Assembly (NCBI GenBank): GCA_964633205.1
Contig: CAZWFN010000043.1
Location: 1 to 43,842, forward strand
DNA length: 43,842 bases
Reading direction: 5' to 3'
Origin: CAYVQE01 sp964633205
Lineage (GTDB): Bacteria > Myxococcota > B64-G9
Within the stretch, counting starts at the first letter, position 1. The number at the start of each line of letters is the position of its first letter. Shown piece after piece: positions 32,595 through 41,354 of this stretch. A program made the translations under genes and the position numbers. Below the pieces are notes generated by a model, which made no database searches, had not been told where the DNA came from, and saw only the letters and a list, made by a program, of their open reading frames with translations.

Positions 32595-34991
32595 ATGCCG
32601 ACCAAGCGGATTCTGGTGATCGAGAGCGAGGCCGACTCTGCCCAGGCGCTCGCGTCCGCTTTCTCTCGTTACGACGCCGAGGTCGATGTCATCGAAGATG
32701 GCAAGCAAGGGCTGCAGACCGCCAAGTCCGATCCGCCGGATCTGATCCTGCTGCGGGTGGAGCTGCCCCGAATGAGCGGCTACTCCATCTGCAACAAGCT
32801 GAAAAAAGACAAGAATCTCAAAGGGGTGCCCTTGGTCATCCTGTCCAGCGAGGCCACCGAGGAGACCTTCGAGCAGCATCGCAAGCTCAAGACCCGGGCC
32901 GAGGAGTACATCAGCAAGCCCTTTGAAGAGGACGAGCTGGTGAGCAAGGTGCGCTCGTTGGTCGAGCTCGAGGAGCAGGGCGGCGAAGAGGACGACGAGA
33001 TCATCACCCTGGACGACGACGAGGCCATCAGCCTGGACGACGACGAGGCCATCAGCCTGGACGACGACGAGGCCCTCACCCTGGACGACGACGAGGCCTT
33101 CTCGTTGGACGAGATCGAAGACCTGGGCGAGGTGGACGAGGAGATCGATCTGGGCGAAGGCGACTCGACCGTGGTGATGGAGAGCCCGGTCGATGGCGAC
33201 GAGGATCTGGAGCAGCTCGACGACGTGCTCGGCGACCTCGAGGTCGAGGACAAGCCCGAGCCGCCGCTGGCCGAGCCCACCGCGGCAACGGCCGAGCCGG
33301 CGGCTGGCGAGGAGTCCGGGGAAGACGAGATCGGCGATTTCGACGATATGCTCGAGTCGCTGGAGGGGATCGAGGACGAGGAGTCAGAGCCGGCGGCAGA
33401 GGCCGGCGCCGAGGCGGACGAGGATCTGGATCTGTCCATGCTGGAGGATCTGGATCTGCCGGACGACGACGAGTCGCTCGAGGTCGGCGACGAGGCCGGG
33501 TCGCCCGAGGACGAGGCCATCGAAGAGGATCTGCTGGCCGGGTTGGAGTTGGAGGAGCCCGCCGAGGCCGAGACCGCGGCCGAAGCGGCGGCCGAGTCGG
33601 AGGTCGAGCTGGAACTGCCGGTCGAGGCCGCGGCCGAACCACCACCGGAGCCGGAAGCCGAGGCCGCGCCCGAGCCTGAGCCGGAGCTCGAGCCCGAGCC
33701 GGCCGTCGAGCCGGAGCCGGCCGCACCGCCGGAGCCCGAGATCGAGGCCGCGCCCCCGGAGCCGGAGGCCGAGCCCGAGCCGCCCCCGTTGGAGGCGGAG
33801 GCTGCGGAGCCCGAGCCGGAGCCCGTGGCCGAGCCCGAGGCGCCCCCGCTGGAGCCGGAGGCTGCGGAGCCCGAACCGGAGCCCGTGGCCGAGCCGGAGG
33901 CGCCGCCCGAGCCCGAGCCGGCCGTCGCGCCCGAACCACCCGCGGCGGCGGAGTCCAGCGCCGCCAGCGCGCTGGCCGCCCAGAAGCTGCAGAAAGCCGA
34001 GGAGCAGAGCGACATCCTGAAGCAGAAGGTGGCCAAGCTCGAGCAGCGCCTGGAGCAGGTGCAGCAGGACTACCAGAAGCGCGAGAGCGAGCTGGGCAGC
34101 CTGCGCACCCGATCGACCTCCAAGGACAAGGAGTTTCTGGCTCTCAAATCGACCATCAACGCCAAGGACCGCGAGATCCTGGAGTACAAGGAAGAGATCA
34201 ACCGCAAGGAGCAGGAGAACCTCGAGGTCCAGGAGAAGCTGGTCGAGAGCGAGGACGCGCTGGCCCAGGAGCGGGACAGGCTGGCCACCCAGCAGCGGGA
34301 GAACCGCGATCTAGACGAGCAGATCGAGGAGCTGCGCCGGCAGAAGGAAGAGATCGAGCGAACCCACGCGGCCAAGATGGCCGAGTGGGAGGAGCGCTAC
34401 ACCAAGGAGACCGCCGAACTCGAGCACGCCAAGCAGACGATGCAGGAAGAGCACGAGCAGGCTCTGGCCGAGGCCCAGCAAGACGTGGCGCAGGCCCGCC
34501 AGGAGACCGCCCAGATGCGCACCGAGCTCGAGGACACCGTCCAGCGCCACAGCGACGAGGTGTTCGGCTTGCGGGCACGCTCCAAGCAGGAGCGCGAGGA
34601 GCTGCGGGGCCAAATCCAGGATCTGGAGCAGCAGCTCGATGACGCCCGCAACCAGTACCAGCAGGAGTGTACCGAGCACGAGGAGACGCGCCAGCAGGCG
34701 GCCCGGGTGCCGGAGCTGGAGTCCGAGCTGGAAGCGGCCCGCAGCCAGATCGGCGAGCTGGAGCAGCAGGCAGCCGAGCTGCGCCGGTCGGTGGCCGAGC
34801 ACGAGGAACGGGTGGTCGAGGCCTATCAGAAGATCAAGAGCGACGAGCAGCTCAAGGCCAAGGCGCGCAAGGCGCTGGAGATCGCGCTGACCCTGATGGC
34901 CGGCGACGTCTCGACCGAGCAGGCCGAGGAGCAACTCGACGAGGCCGAGGAGGCCGAGGAGGCCGAGGAGACCGACGGCGCCCACCCCTGA
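32595..34991 (+). CDS. AglZ/FrzS-like pseudo-receiver protein with long coiled coil
   Basis: 798 residues. Residues 1-125 are a receiver-like domain with KLKKDKNLKGVPLVIL and FEQHRKLKTRAEEYISKPF, the pattern of myxobacterial AglZ and FrzS. The phospho-acceptor position is Arg54 (LILLRVELP), so it cannot be phosphorylated in the usual way. An acidic linker includes four tandem copies of LDDDEAxx(S/T), then a Pro/Glu/Ala-rich stretch (about 340-460), then about 320 residues of coiled coil. AglZ and FrzS act in gliding and pilus-driven motility and localise to cell poles; a similar polarity or motility role here is inferred. The start ATG 32595 is supported by the receiver fold beginning at once; the upstream open frame is shadow of the anti-sigma gene. 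Confidence 0.88.
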   Translation: MPTKRILVIESEADSAQALASAFSRYDAEVDVIEDGKQGLQTAKSDPPDLILLRVELPRMSGYSICNKLKKDKNLKGVPLVILSSEATEETFEQHRKLKTRAEEYISKPFEEDELVSKVRSLVELEEQGGEEDDEIITLDDDEAISLDDDEAISLDDDEALTLDDDEAFSLDEIEDLGEVDEEIDLGEGDSTVVMESPVDGDEDLEQLDDVLGDLEVEDKPEPPLAEPTAATAEPAAGEESGEDEIGDFDDMLESLEGIEDEESEPAAEAGAEADEDLDLSMLEDLDLPDDDESLEVGDEAGSPEDEAIEEDLLAGLELEEPAEAETAAEAAAESEVELELPVEAAAEPPPEPEAEAAPEPEPELEPEPAVEPEPAAPPEPEIEAAPPEPEAEPEPPPLEAEAAEPEPEPVAEPEAPPLEPEAAEPEPEPVAEPEAPPEPEPAVAPEPPAAAESSAASALAAQKLQKAEEQSDILKQKVAKLEQRLEQVQQDYQKRESELGSLRTRSTSKDKEFLALKSTINAKDREILEYKEEINRKEQENLEVQEKLVESEDALAQERDRLATQQRENRDLDEQIEELRRQKEEIERTHAAKMAEWEERYTKETAELEHAKQTMQEEHEQALAEAQQDVAQARQETAQMRTELEDTVQRHSDEVFGLRARSKQEREELRGQIQDLEQQLDDARNQYQQECTEHEETRQQAARVPELESELEAARSQIGELEQQAAELRRSVAEHEERVVEAYQKIKSDEQLKAKARKALEIALTLMAGDVSTEQAEEQLDEAEEAEEAEETDGAHP
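33009..33104 (+). repeat. Four tandem 24-bp coding repeats
   Basis: Four in-frame units of CTGGACGACGACGAGGCC plus six variable bases. The first two are identical and the last two differ only at the end. Each encodes LDDDEA plus two residues. Confidence 0.85.
33781..33900 (+). repeat. 60-bp tandem duplication in the Pro/Glu linker
   Basis: Positions 33781-33840 and 33841-33900 match at 56 of 60 bases. Each encodes a 20-residue Pro/Glu/Ala-rich unit. It points to recent slippage-type expansion of the linker. Confidence 0.85.
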
Positions 34992-35064
34992 CCGCCCCCG
35001 GCGGCGTCGCGCGGGTTTCCGCCCGGTTCGGCTCTACTCCGAGCTCCCCAATGGAAGCTTCGAT

Positions 35065-35643
35065 CTACTGCTCGGCGATGCGTTGGCGCAGCTTGCGCTT
35101 GTCCGACTCGAACTTCAGCAAGCCGTAGACCTGGAAGAAGCTCTCCGGATCGATCAGCTTGGGGTGCATCAGCGCCGCGGCCTCGACCTTGCCGTCGGCG
35201 AACGAGAACTGGCCCATGACCCGCTTGACCTGTGCCACGCTGAAGGCATGGTGGGCGGCCGCCTCGCGCACCAGTCGCACCTTGCTCTTGGCGAATGACT
35301 CGGCCTCGAGCGCGGCGATCAGCGCATCGAAGGCCTCCGCCGCCATGGCCTGGACGGCCGGCTCGGGCGGCGGCGCGGTCTCCGCCTCGGCCAGGGCCAG
35401 CGCGCGGTGCAGCCGGTGCAGCTGGCGGCGCAGCGCATCGGCCTTGCGCAGCAACTGGCGCCGGGCGATGTAGTCTTTCTGGGCCGCTGCCAGGCCGCGC
35501 AGCTCGGCCAAGGCCTCGCGGGCGTCGGCCAGGATCTCCCGGATCTGCTCCTCGTCGCCGCACAGCTTGTCGCCCGGACCGGCCGCCGCAACACCGCCGA
35601 GCATCAGCACCAGCAACCCCCACGTGCACACCAGCCGCATCAT
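35065..35643 (-). CDS. Exported DUF4476 protein
   Basis: 192 residues. A signal peptide (MMRLVCTWGLLVLMLGGVAAAG) is followed by a helical charged part (about 30-90) and a C-terminal DUF4476 domain (about 105-190). The last shows FDALIAALEAESF, FSVAQVKRVMGQFSFADGK, HPKLIDPESFFQVYG and FESDKRKLRQRI, all in the order typical of the family. DUF4476 proteins are common in myxobacteria and Bacteroidetes, with no established function. It lies downstream of the HEAT-like gene on the same strand, across a 202-nt gap, and converges with the AglZ/FrzS-like gene. Confidence 0.85.
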   Translation of the reverse strand: MMRLVCTWGLLVLMLGGVAAAGPGDKLCGDEEQIREILADAREALAELRGLAAAQKDYIARRQLLRKADALRRQLHRLHRALALAEAETAPPPEPAVQAMAAEAFDALIAALEAESFAKSKVRLVREAAAHHAFSVAQVKRVMGQFSFADGKVEAAALMHPKLIDPESFFQVYGLLKFESDKRKLRQRIAEQ

Positions 35644-35681
35644 GGTCTACCTCCGAGTCGAATCGTTTCCGTGCGCCGTCG

Positions 35682-35710
35682 AGTCCAGCATCTCGCCCGG
35701 CCTGGGTCAA
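35682..35710 (-). promoter_or_regulatory. Weak putative promoter of the DUF4476 gene
   Basis: On the minus strand TTGACC, 17-nt spacer, TGGACT; the -10 is poor. The leader to ATG 35643 would be about 30 nt. Confidence 0.3.
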
Positions 35711-35791
35711 GTCCCGCACCCCCGCTTCGACGCTCGGCTCCGCCGGACATTCAACCCACAGCTTTCCTTCCGGCAGGCCTATTTGTAGACA

Positions 35792-35805
35792 CCCTCTCCG
35801 GAGGG
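35792..35805. repeat. Stable short hairpin between the HEAT-like and DUF4476 genes
   Basis: Plus strand CCCTC-TCCG-GAGGG; minus strand CCCTC-CGGA-GAGGG. It starts 41 nt downstream of the HEAT-like gene stop. No U-tract follows in the direction of transcription, so a processing or Rho-linked role is as likely as intrinsic termination. Confidence 0.35.
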
Positions 35806-35845
35806 CGGCGAAGAAACAGACGGGGTGGCAGCGCCGGCCGGCCGA

Positions 35846-36955
35846 TCAGTGGCCCTGGCGCTTCTGCAGCAGCTGCTTGGCCGCGGTGGCCAGGGCCGAG
35901 GGGATGTTCTTGTTGCGGGACATGTTTTTCAGATCCATGGTGCGGATGGAGGGCAGCAGCCGCATGGCGGTACCGATGGGGGTCTTGGGGTTGTTCATCA
36001 GCGCCAGCTTGACCTGGTAGTTGCGCACCCACTCGCGGTTGCTGGCGATGACGCGGATGACGTCGTCGCACACCGCCCGGTTGCCGGCCACCGCCACCAC
36101 CTCGGATTCGTTGACGCCCGGGTTCTTGATGGCCGCGGTGGCCACCACCTTGTTGCGGTCCTTGAGCAGCTGGGAGCGGACGGTCTTGTTGCCCTTGGCG
36201 GCCAGGGCCACCTTCTGGCCAATGGTCATCTCGGCCAGCCGCTGCAGCATGTTCTTCTTCTTGTGCTCTTCCTCTTCCTCGGACTTCTCGCCGACCTCGA
36301 CTTCGTCCGCTTCCTCCTCCTCGGTAACGAAGTCCTCGGGCAGTGATTCGACGATGACCCGTTGGATTTGCTTCTCTGCCTCGGGGTCGCGCGGGGCGCC
36401 CGAGATGCGCTGTTTGGCCTCCTCGTAGGCGTCGATGCCCTTGAGCACGATACCGGTGCGAACCGCGAACTCCATCAGGCGGTCGACCTGGGACTTGCTG
36501 ATCTGGGGGTTGTGGAGCACCGACTTGAGGATCTGCTTGTGCCGCAGCAGGCGCACCTGGTTGTCCAGGATGATGGCCAGCGGCCGCTCGCCGACCTTGT
36601 CGCCCAGGTGGGCGAAGGTCTCGTCGGGCGTCTCGCGGTTGGCCAGGATGGCCTCGACGTAGGTCTCGTTGTCGGCGTGCGCCCGGGCCAGCTGGTCGAG
36701 CACCAGCGGGTGCAGCGCCTCGCCGAGCGCGCCGCGGACGAACTTCTCCGGTATCTCGACCAGGCTCTTCTCGGCGGCCTGGCGGACTTTCTCGTCCTGG
36801 TCGTGGACGAGGATGCTCAGCACCGTGACCATGTCCCGCGGCCCCATCGGGACCATGCCGCGGGCGGCCATCATGCGCAGCGGCGGCGGCGCCTTGGGGT
36901 CGACGTGCTTGCGCAGCTTTTCGCTGACCGCAGAGGCGGGGATCGGGCTGGCCAT
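35846..36955 (-). CDS. HEAT/armadillo-like helical repeat protein, function unknown
   Basis: 369 residues with a GGAGGAGG SD. The N-terminal half carries helical repeats (VTVLSILVHDQDEKVRQAAEKSL, then units around ILANRETPDETFAHLG and VLHNPQISKSQVDRLM). A middle linker is very acidic (EEEEADEVEVGEKSEEEEE). The C-terminal half has further repeats with an N-P or N-K turn (AAKGNKTVRSQLLKD, AAIKNPGVNESEV, ALMNNPKTPIGTA). Such repeats usually mediate protein binding. It starts 25 nt after the EF-G-like gene, so the two form an operon and may act together on the ribosome or another GTPase target (inferred). Not recognised as a named family. Confidence 0.82.
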   Translation of the reverse strand: MASPIPASAVSEKLRKHVDPKAPPPLRMMAARGMVPMGPRDMVTVLSILVHDQDEKVRQAAEKSLVEIPEKFVRGALGEALHPLVLDQLARAHADNETYVEAILANRETPDETFAHLGDKVGERPLAIILDNQVRLLRHKQILKSVLHNPQISKSQVDRLMEFAVRTGIVLKGIDAYEEAKQRISGAPRDPEAEKQIQRVIVESLPEDFVTEEEEADEVEVGEKSEEEEEHKKKNMLQRLAEMTIGQKVALAAKGNKTVRSQLLKDRNKVVATAAIKNPGVNESEVVAVAGNRAVCDDVIRVIASNREWVRNYQVKLALMNNPKTPIGTAMRLLPSIRTMDLKNMSRNKNIPSALATAAKQLLQKRQGH

Positions 36956-36980
36956 GGCGCCTCCTCCAGCGCTTCGGGAA

Positions 36981-39065
36981 TCAGCTCTCCTCGACTTCCT
37001 CGCCGGGCTTGTGCTGGGCGATGATCTTCTCGGCCAGCTGGGCGGGCACCTCTTGGTAGTGCGAGAACTTCATGGTAAAGCTGCCCCGGCCGCCGGTGCG
37101 CGAATCCAGATCGGGGGCGTACATCTGGACTTCGGCCAGCGGCACCTGGGCCTTGATGATGGAGCGCTTGTTCTCGGACTCCATGCCCAGCACGCGGCCG
37201 CGGCGCCCGTTCAGATCACCCATGATATCACCCATGGTCTCCTCGGGCACCACGATCTCCATCTCGTAGACCGGCTCGAGCAGCACCGGGCTGGCCTTGT
37301 CCATCGCCGCCCGGAAGCCGATGCTGGCCGCTCGCTTGAAGGCGGCCTCGGAGGAGTCCACGTCGTGGTAGGAGCCGTCGTAGAGCGCCACCTTGACGTC
37401 GACCACCGGGAAGCCGGCCAGGTAGCCCTTCTCCATGGTCTCGATCACGCCCTTTTCCACCGCCGGGATGAACTGGTTGGGCACCGAGCCGCCCTTGATG
37501 CGATTCTCGAACTCGAACTGGCCGCCGCGTTCCAGTGGGCTGAGCTCGAGCCAGACATCGCCGAACTGACCACGGCCGCCGGTCTGGCGCTTGTGGCGGC
37601 CCTGGGCGCTGGCTTTCTTGCGGATGGTCTCGCGGTAAGCCACCCGCGGCGTCTCCAACTCGACCTCCACGCCGAAGCGCCGGCGCATGCGCGCCACCGC
37701 GATCTCGATATGGGCCGCGCCCATGCCCGACAGCAAGAAATCCTTGGTGTCCTCGTGGCGCGTCAGCCGCAGGGTCGGATCCTCGGCCAGCAGCCGGTTG
37801 AGCGAGGTGCCCAGCTTGTCCTCGTCGCCCTTGGACTTGGCCCGGATGGCGTAGGAGATGCAAGGCTCCGGCCGCTCCAGGGTGGGCACCACCATCTGGT
37901 TCTTCTTGTCGCACAGGGTGTCGCCGGTGCTGGTCTGCTTGAGCTTGAGCACGCCGGCCATGTCGCCGGTGGGCACCTGGGTCACCTGCTCGGTCTTCTT
38001 GCCGGTCACCGCCACCAGCGAGCCCATGCGTTCCTCGGTCTGGCTGACGGCGTTGTAGACCACGCTGTCGCTGTCGACCGAGCCGCTGAATACACGGAAG
38101 ATGGACATGGTGCCGCCCTGGGCGTCGGCCGTCTTGATCACCGTGGCCAGCAGGGGTTCGTCCGGGCTGCGGGGGCGCTCGACCTCCTCTTCGCCGTCGA
38201 ACCCCTTGACCGGTGGCCGTTCGGTGGGGGCCGGCACATGGGCGGTGATGAAATCGAGCAGCGGCTGGGCGCCGATGTTGTGGCTGCCCGAGCCGTAGAA
38301 GGCCGGGAACAGGTTGCCGGACTTGATGGCGGTGTCGAAGCCGGCGGTGATCTCCTGTTCGGACAGCTCGCCGGCGTCGAGGTACTTCTCCAGCAGCTCG
38401 TCGCTGCTCTCGGCAATCTTCTCGGTCAGGGCTTCGCGGGCGGCCTCCAGCGCCGGCTTCATGTCGTCGGGCACCGCCCCCGCCTCGAACTCGCCCGAGC
38501 CGTCGGTCTTGTAGCGCAGGGCCTGGCCGCTGAGCACGTCGACCACGCCGGTGAAGTCGGCCTCCTTGCCGATGGGCAGCTGCACCGGGACCACGTCGGC
38601 CGAGAGCATGTCCTGCACCTCGCTCAGGGCCTTGTCCGGGTCGGCCCGCTCGCGATCCAGCTTGTTGATGAACACCGCCCGCACCAGGCCCAGCTCCTCG
38701 GCCCGTTCCCAGACGCGGGTGGTCTGGACCTCGACGCCGTCCGGGGCGCTGACCACCACCACGGCCGCGTCCACCACGGCCAGGCAAAAACGGGTATCAT
38801 AGATGAAGTTGTTGTCCCCGGGGGTATCCAGGATATTGGTTTTCTTCTTTTTCCACTCGGCTGCGGCCAATGAGGTGGTCATGGTCATGCCGCGGTCGAT
38901 CTCCTCGGGCTCGAAGTCGAAGGTCGAAGTCTTCTGATCGACGTTGCCCAGCCGGGTGGTGGTCTTGGCGTCGAACAGCAGCGCCTCGCCCAATGAAGTC
39001 TTGCCACTTCCTTTGTGCCCGACCAGGGCGATGTTCCTGATATCCTTGGGTTCGTACCTCTTCAT
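36981..39065 (-). CDS. EF-G-like translational GTPase with DTPGD in place of DTPGH
   Basis: 694 residues, full EF-G length with all five domains. G1 is GHKGSGKT (16-23), G2 lies in DRGMTMTTS, G4 is NKLD. G3 reads DTPGD: Asp84 (codon complement at 38814-38816) replaces the His that positions the catalytic water in translational GTPases. Domain IV (RKKASAQGRHKRQTGGRGQFGD) and domain V are well conserved. It is probably a second EF-G paralogue (EF-G2/FusB type) rather than the main translocase; the neighbours rpsL, rpsG and tuf are absent. GTP hydrolysis may be slow or depend on another residue. ATG 39065 has a GGAGG SD. It heads an operon with the HEAT-like gene. Confidence 0.92.
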   Translation of the reverse strand: MKRYEPKDIRNIALVGHKGSGKTSLGEALLFDAKTTTRLGNVDQKTSTFDFEPEEIDRGMTMTTSLAAAEWKKKKTNILDTPGDNNFIYDTRFCLAVVDAAVVVVSAPDGVEVQTTRVWERAEELGLVRAVFINKLDRERADPDKALSEVQDMLSADVVPVQLPIGKEADFTGVVDVLSGQALRYKTDGSGEFEAGAVPDDMKPALEAAREALTEKIAESSDELLEKYLDAGELSEQEITAGFDTAIKSGNLFPAFYGSGSHNIGAQPLLDFITAHVPAPTERPPVKGFDGEEEVERPRSPDEPLLATVIKTADAQGGTMSIFRVFSGSVDSDSVVYNAVSQTEERMGSLVAVTGKKTEQVTQVPTGDMAGVLKLKQTSTGDTLCDKKNQMVVPTLERPEPCISYAIRAKSKGDEDKLGTSLNRLLAEDPTLRLTRHEDTKDFLLSGMGAAHIEIAVARMRRRFGVEVELETPRVAYRETIRKKASAQGRHKRQTGGRGQFGDVWLELSPLERGGQFEFENRIKGGSVPNQFIPAVEKGVIETMEKGYLAGFPVVDVKVALYDGSYHDVDSSEAAFKRAASIGFRAAMDKASPVLLEPVYEMEIVVPEETMGDIMGDLNGRRGRVLGMESENKRSIIKAQVPLAEVQMYAPDLDSRTGGRGSFTMKFSHYQEVPAQLAEKIIAQHKPGEEVEES

Positions 39066-39121
39066 CGCTGCCTCCAGCGGGGTTTGATTGGAAGGGATCG
39101 GCTCACTGCTCGGAGGTGCGA

Positions 39122-39151
39122 TTCATATGGCAATGGGCGGGGCCCTGTCAA
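39122..39151 (-). promoter_or_regulatory. Putative promoter of the EF-G-like operon
   Basis: On the minus strand TTGACA, 18-nt spacer, TATGAA, with a leader of about 50 nt to ATG 39065. The -35 is a perfect consensus. Confidence 0.55.
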
Positions 39152-39184
39152 GGCCAAATGGCCCGCTCGTCGTGGTTTTTCATG

Positions 39185-39955
<771 letters not shown>

Positions 39956-39977
39956 GGCGCCTCCGGCGCGGGCCGGC

Positions 39978-41144
39978 TCAGGCCGGCTCCTGCTTGAGGT
40001 AGACGGTCCGCGACGGGAAGGCGACCTCGAGGCCCAGCTCGGCCAGCTTGCGCATGATGGCCAGGTTGACCGACTGGCGCACCTCAAGGTAGTCGGCCCA
40101 GACCTTGGTGTCGGCGAAATAATAGATGAAGATGTCCAGGCTGGAGGCGCCGAAGTCGGTGAAGTTGACCAGCCAGTAGCCCTGGTCCACATGGGGGTGG
40201 GTGCGCAGCAGCTCGCGGATGGACTCGAGCGCTTCCTCCATCTGGTCGGCGGTGGTGTCGTAGGTCACCCCGACGGTCATCATCACCCGGCGGATGGGCC
40301 GGGCGTCCATGTTCTCGATCTGGTCGTTGGCGATCTGCGAGTTGGGCACCGTGACCAGGGTTTTCTCGAAGGTGCGGATGCGGGTCGAGCGGAAGCCGAC
40401 GTCCTCGACCACCCCCTCGGCGCCGGAGGTCTTGACCCAGTCGCCGATCTGGAAGGGCCGGTCGGTGAAGATGGTCACCGAGCCGAACATGTTGGCCAGC
40501 GAGTCCTTGGCCGCCAGGGCGAAGGCCAGACCGCCGAGGCCCAGGCCGGCCAGCAGCGACGAGACCGAGTAGCCGAGATTCTGGATGATCATGACGAAGG
40601 CCAGCAGGACCAGGATGATCCGCAGCGCCCGGCGCACCAGCGGCACCAGCTGGTCGTCCAGCCGCGACTCGGTCTTGTCGGTCACCTTGCGCAGGTACAC
40701 CGCCAGGATCTCGACGGCCGAGAACAGAAACCAGGTGGCGTCGACGATCAGCAGCGAGGTGAACAGGGCGTGGATGAAGCGCGGCAGGTCGACCGAGTCA
40801 GCGGGCAGGTTCAGCACCGACAGCGCCAGGTAGGTGCCGGTGATCCAGACCAGAAAGAAGGCCGGCTTGCGGAAGGCGGCCAGCAGCTGGTCGTCCGCCT
40901 CCCAGGAGGTCTTCTCGGTCAGGCGCTTGAGCCAGCCGTCGATCAGCCAGCGCATGAAGAAACGCGCCAGCATGGTGGCGACGATGATGCCGGCGAAGGC
41001 CAGGTACTGCCACAGGGTATTGCCCAGAAAGGCCTGGTCCAGGGTGTCGCCGACTTGGCCCAGGGTATCGCTGACCTGGCCCATGAGGCCGACCGCATCC
41101 GTGGATTGCTCAGCCCCGCCAGGCGGTGCTGTGGCTTCGGGCAT
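39978..41144 (-). CDS. MscS-family mechanosensitive ion channel
   Basis: 388 residues. Four to five transmembrane helices (about 42-62, 90-110, 125-150, 172-190, 195-220) precede the pore helix, which has the LLAGLGLGGLAFALAAKDSLANMFGS pattern of Gly/Ala packing typical of MscS TM3. The cytoplasmic beta domain (FQIGDWV, VGFRSTRIRTFEKTLVTVPNSQI) and the C-terminal alpha/beta domain follow. It opens on membrane tension to release solutes during osmotic down-shock. ATG 41144 has a GGAGGAG SD. Confidence 0.94.
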   Translation of the reverse strand: MPEATAPPGGAEQSTDAVGLMGQVSDTLGQVGDTLDQAFLGNTLWQYLAFAGIIVATMLARFFMRWLIDGWLKRLTEKTSWEADDQLLAAFRKPAFFLVWITGTYLALSVLNLPADSVDLPRFIHALFTSLLIVDATWFLFSAVEILAVYLRKVTDKTESRLDDQLVPLVRRALRIILVLLAFVMIIQNLGYSVSSLLAGLGLGGLAFALAAKDSLANMFGSVTIFTDRPFQIGDWVKTSGAEGVVEDVGFRSTRIRTFEKTLVTVPNSQIANDQIENMDARPIRRVMMTVGVTYDTTADQMEEALESIRELLRTHPHVDQGYWLVNFTDFGASSLDIFIYYFADTKVWADYLEVRQSVNLAIMRKLAELGLEVAFPSRTVYLKQEPA

Positions 41145-41188
41145 GGGCTCCTCCTCGGTGAAGGGGCGCCAGCGGGCGCTGGAGACCG

Positions 41189-41217
41189 AAGATAGGCCGA
41201 GAGGTCGCCGCCGTCAA
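41189..41217 (-). promoter_or_regulatory. Putative promoter of the MscS/coaX unit
   Basis: On the minus strand TTGACG, 17-nt spacer, TATCTT, giving a leader of about 40 nt. It lies in the 210-nt divergent gap before the response regulator, for which no clear promoter was seen. Confidence 0.55.
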
Positions 41218-41354
41218 TGATCGCGCCGAGCCCGGCGGCCGGAATCGGCCCCGGCCCAGAACTTGCCCGCGAGGCGCGAAATGTGCGATCCAATTGAGAG
41301 CGAGCGGAATCCCCCGATGCGCAGCGCCACGGGCCGAGGCCCCGGAGAGCGGAT

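Noticed and set aside
33009..33104. CRISPR-like spaced repeats
   Set aside because: The units are contiguous, in frame and coding for LDDDEA, with no spacers.
33196..34036. Ser-rich and Arg-rich frames opposite and beside the Pro/Glu linker
   Set aside because: They arise from the repetitive GAG/CCC codons of the linker read in other frames and do not represent genes.
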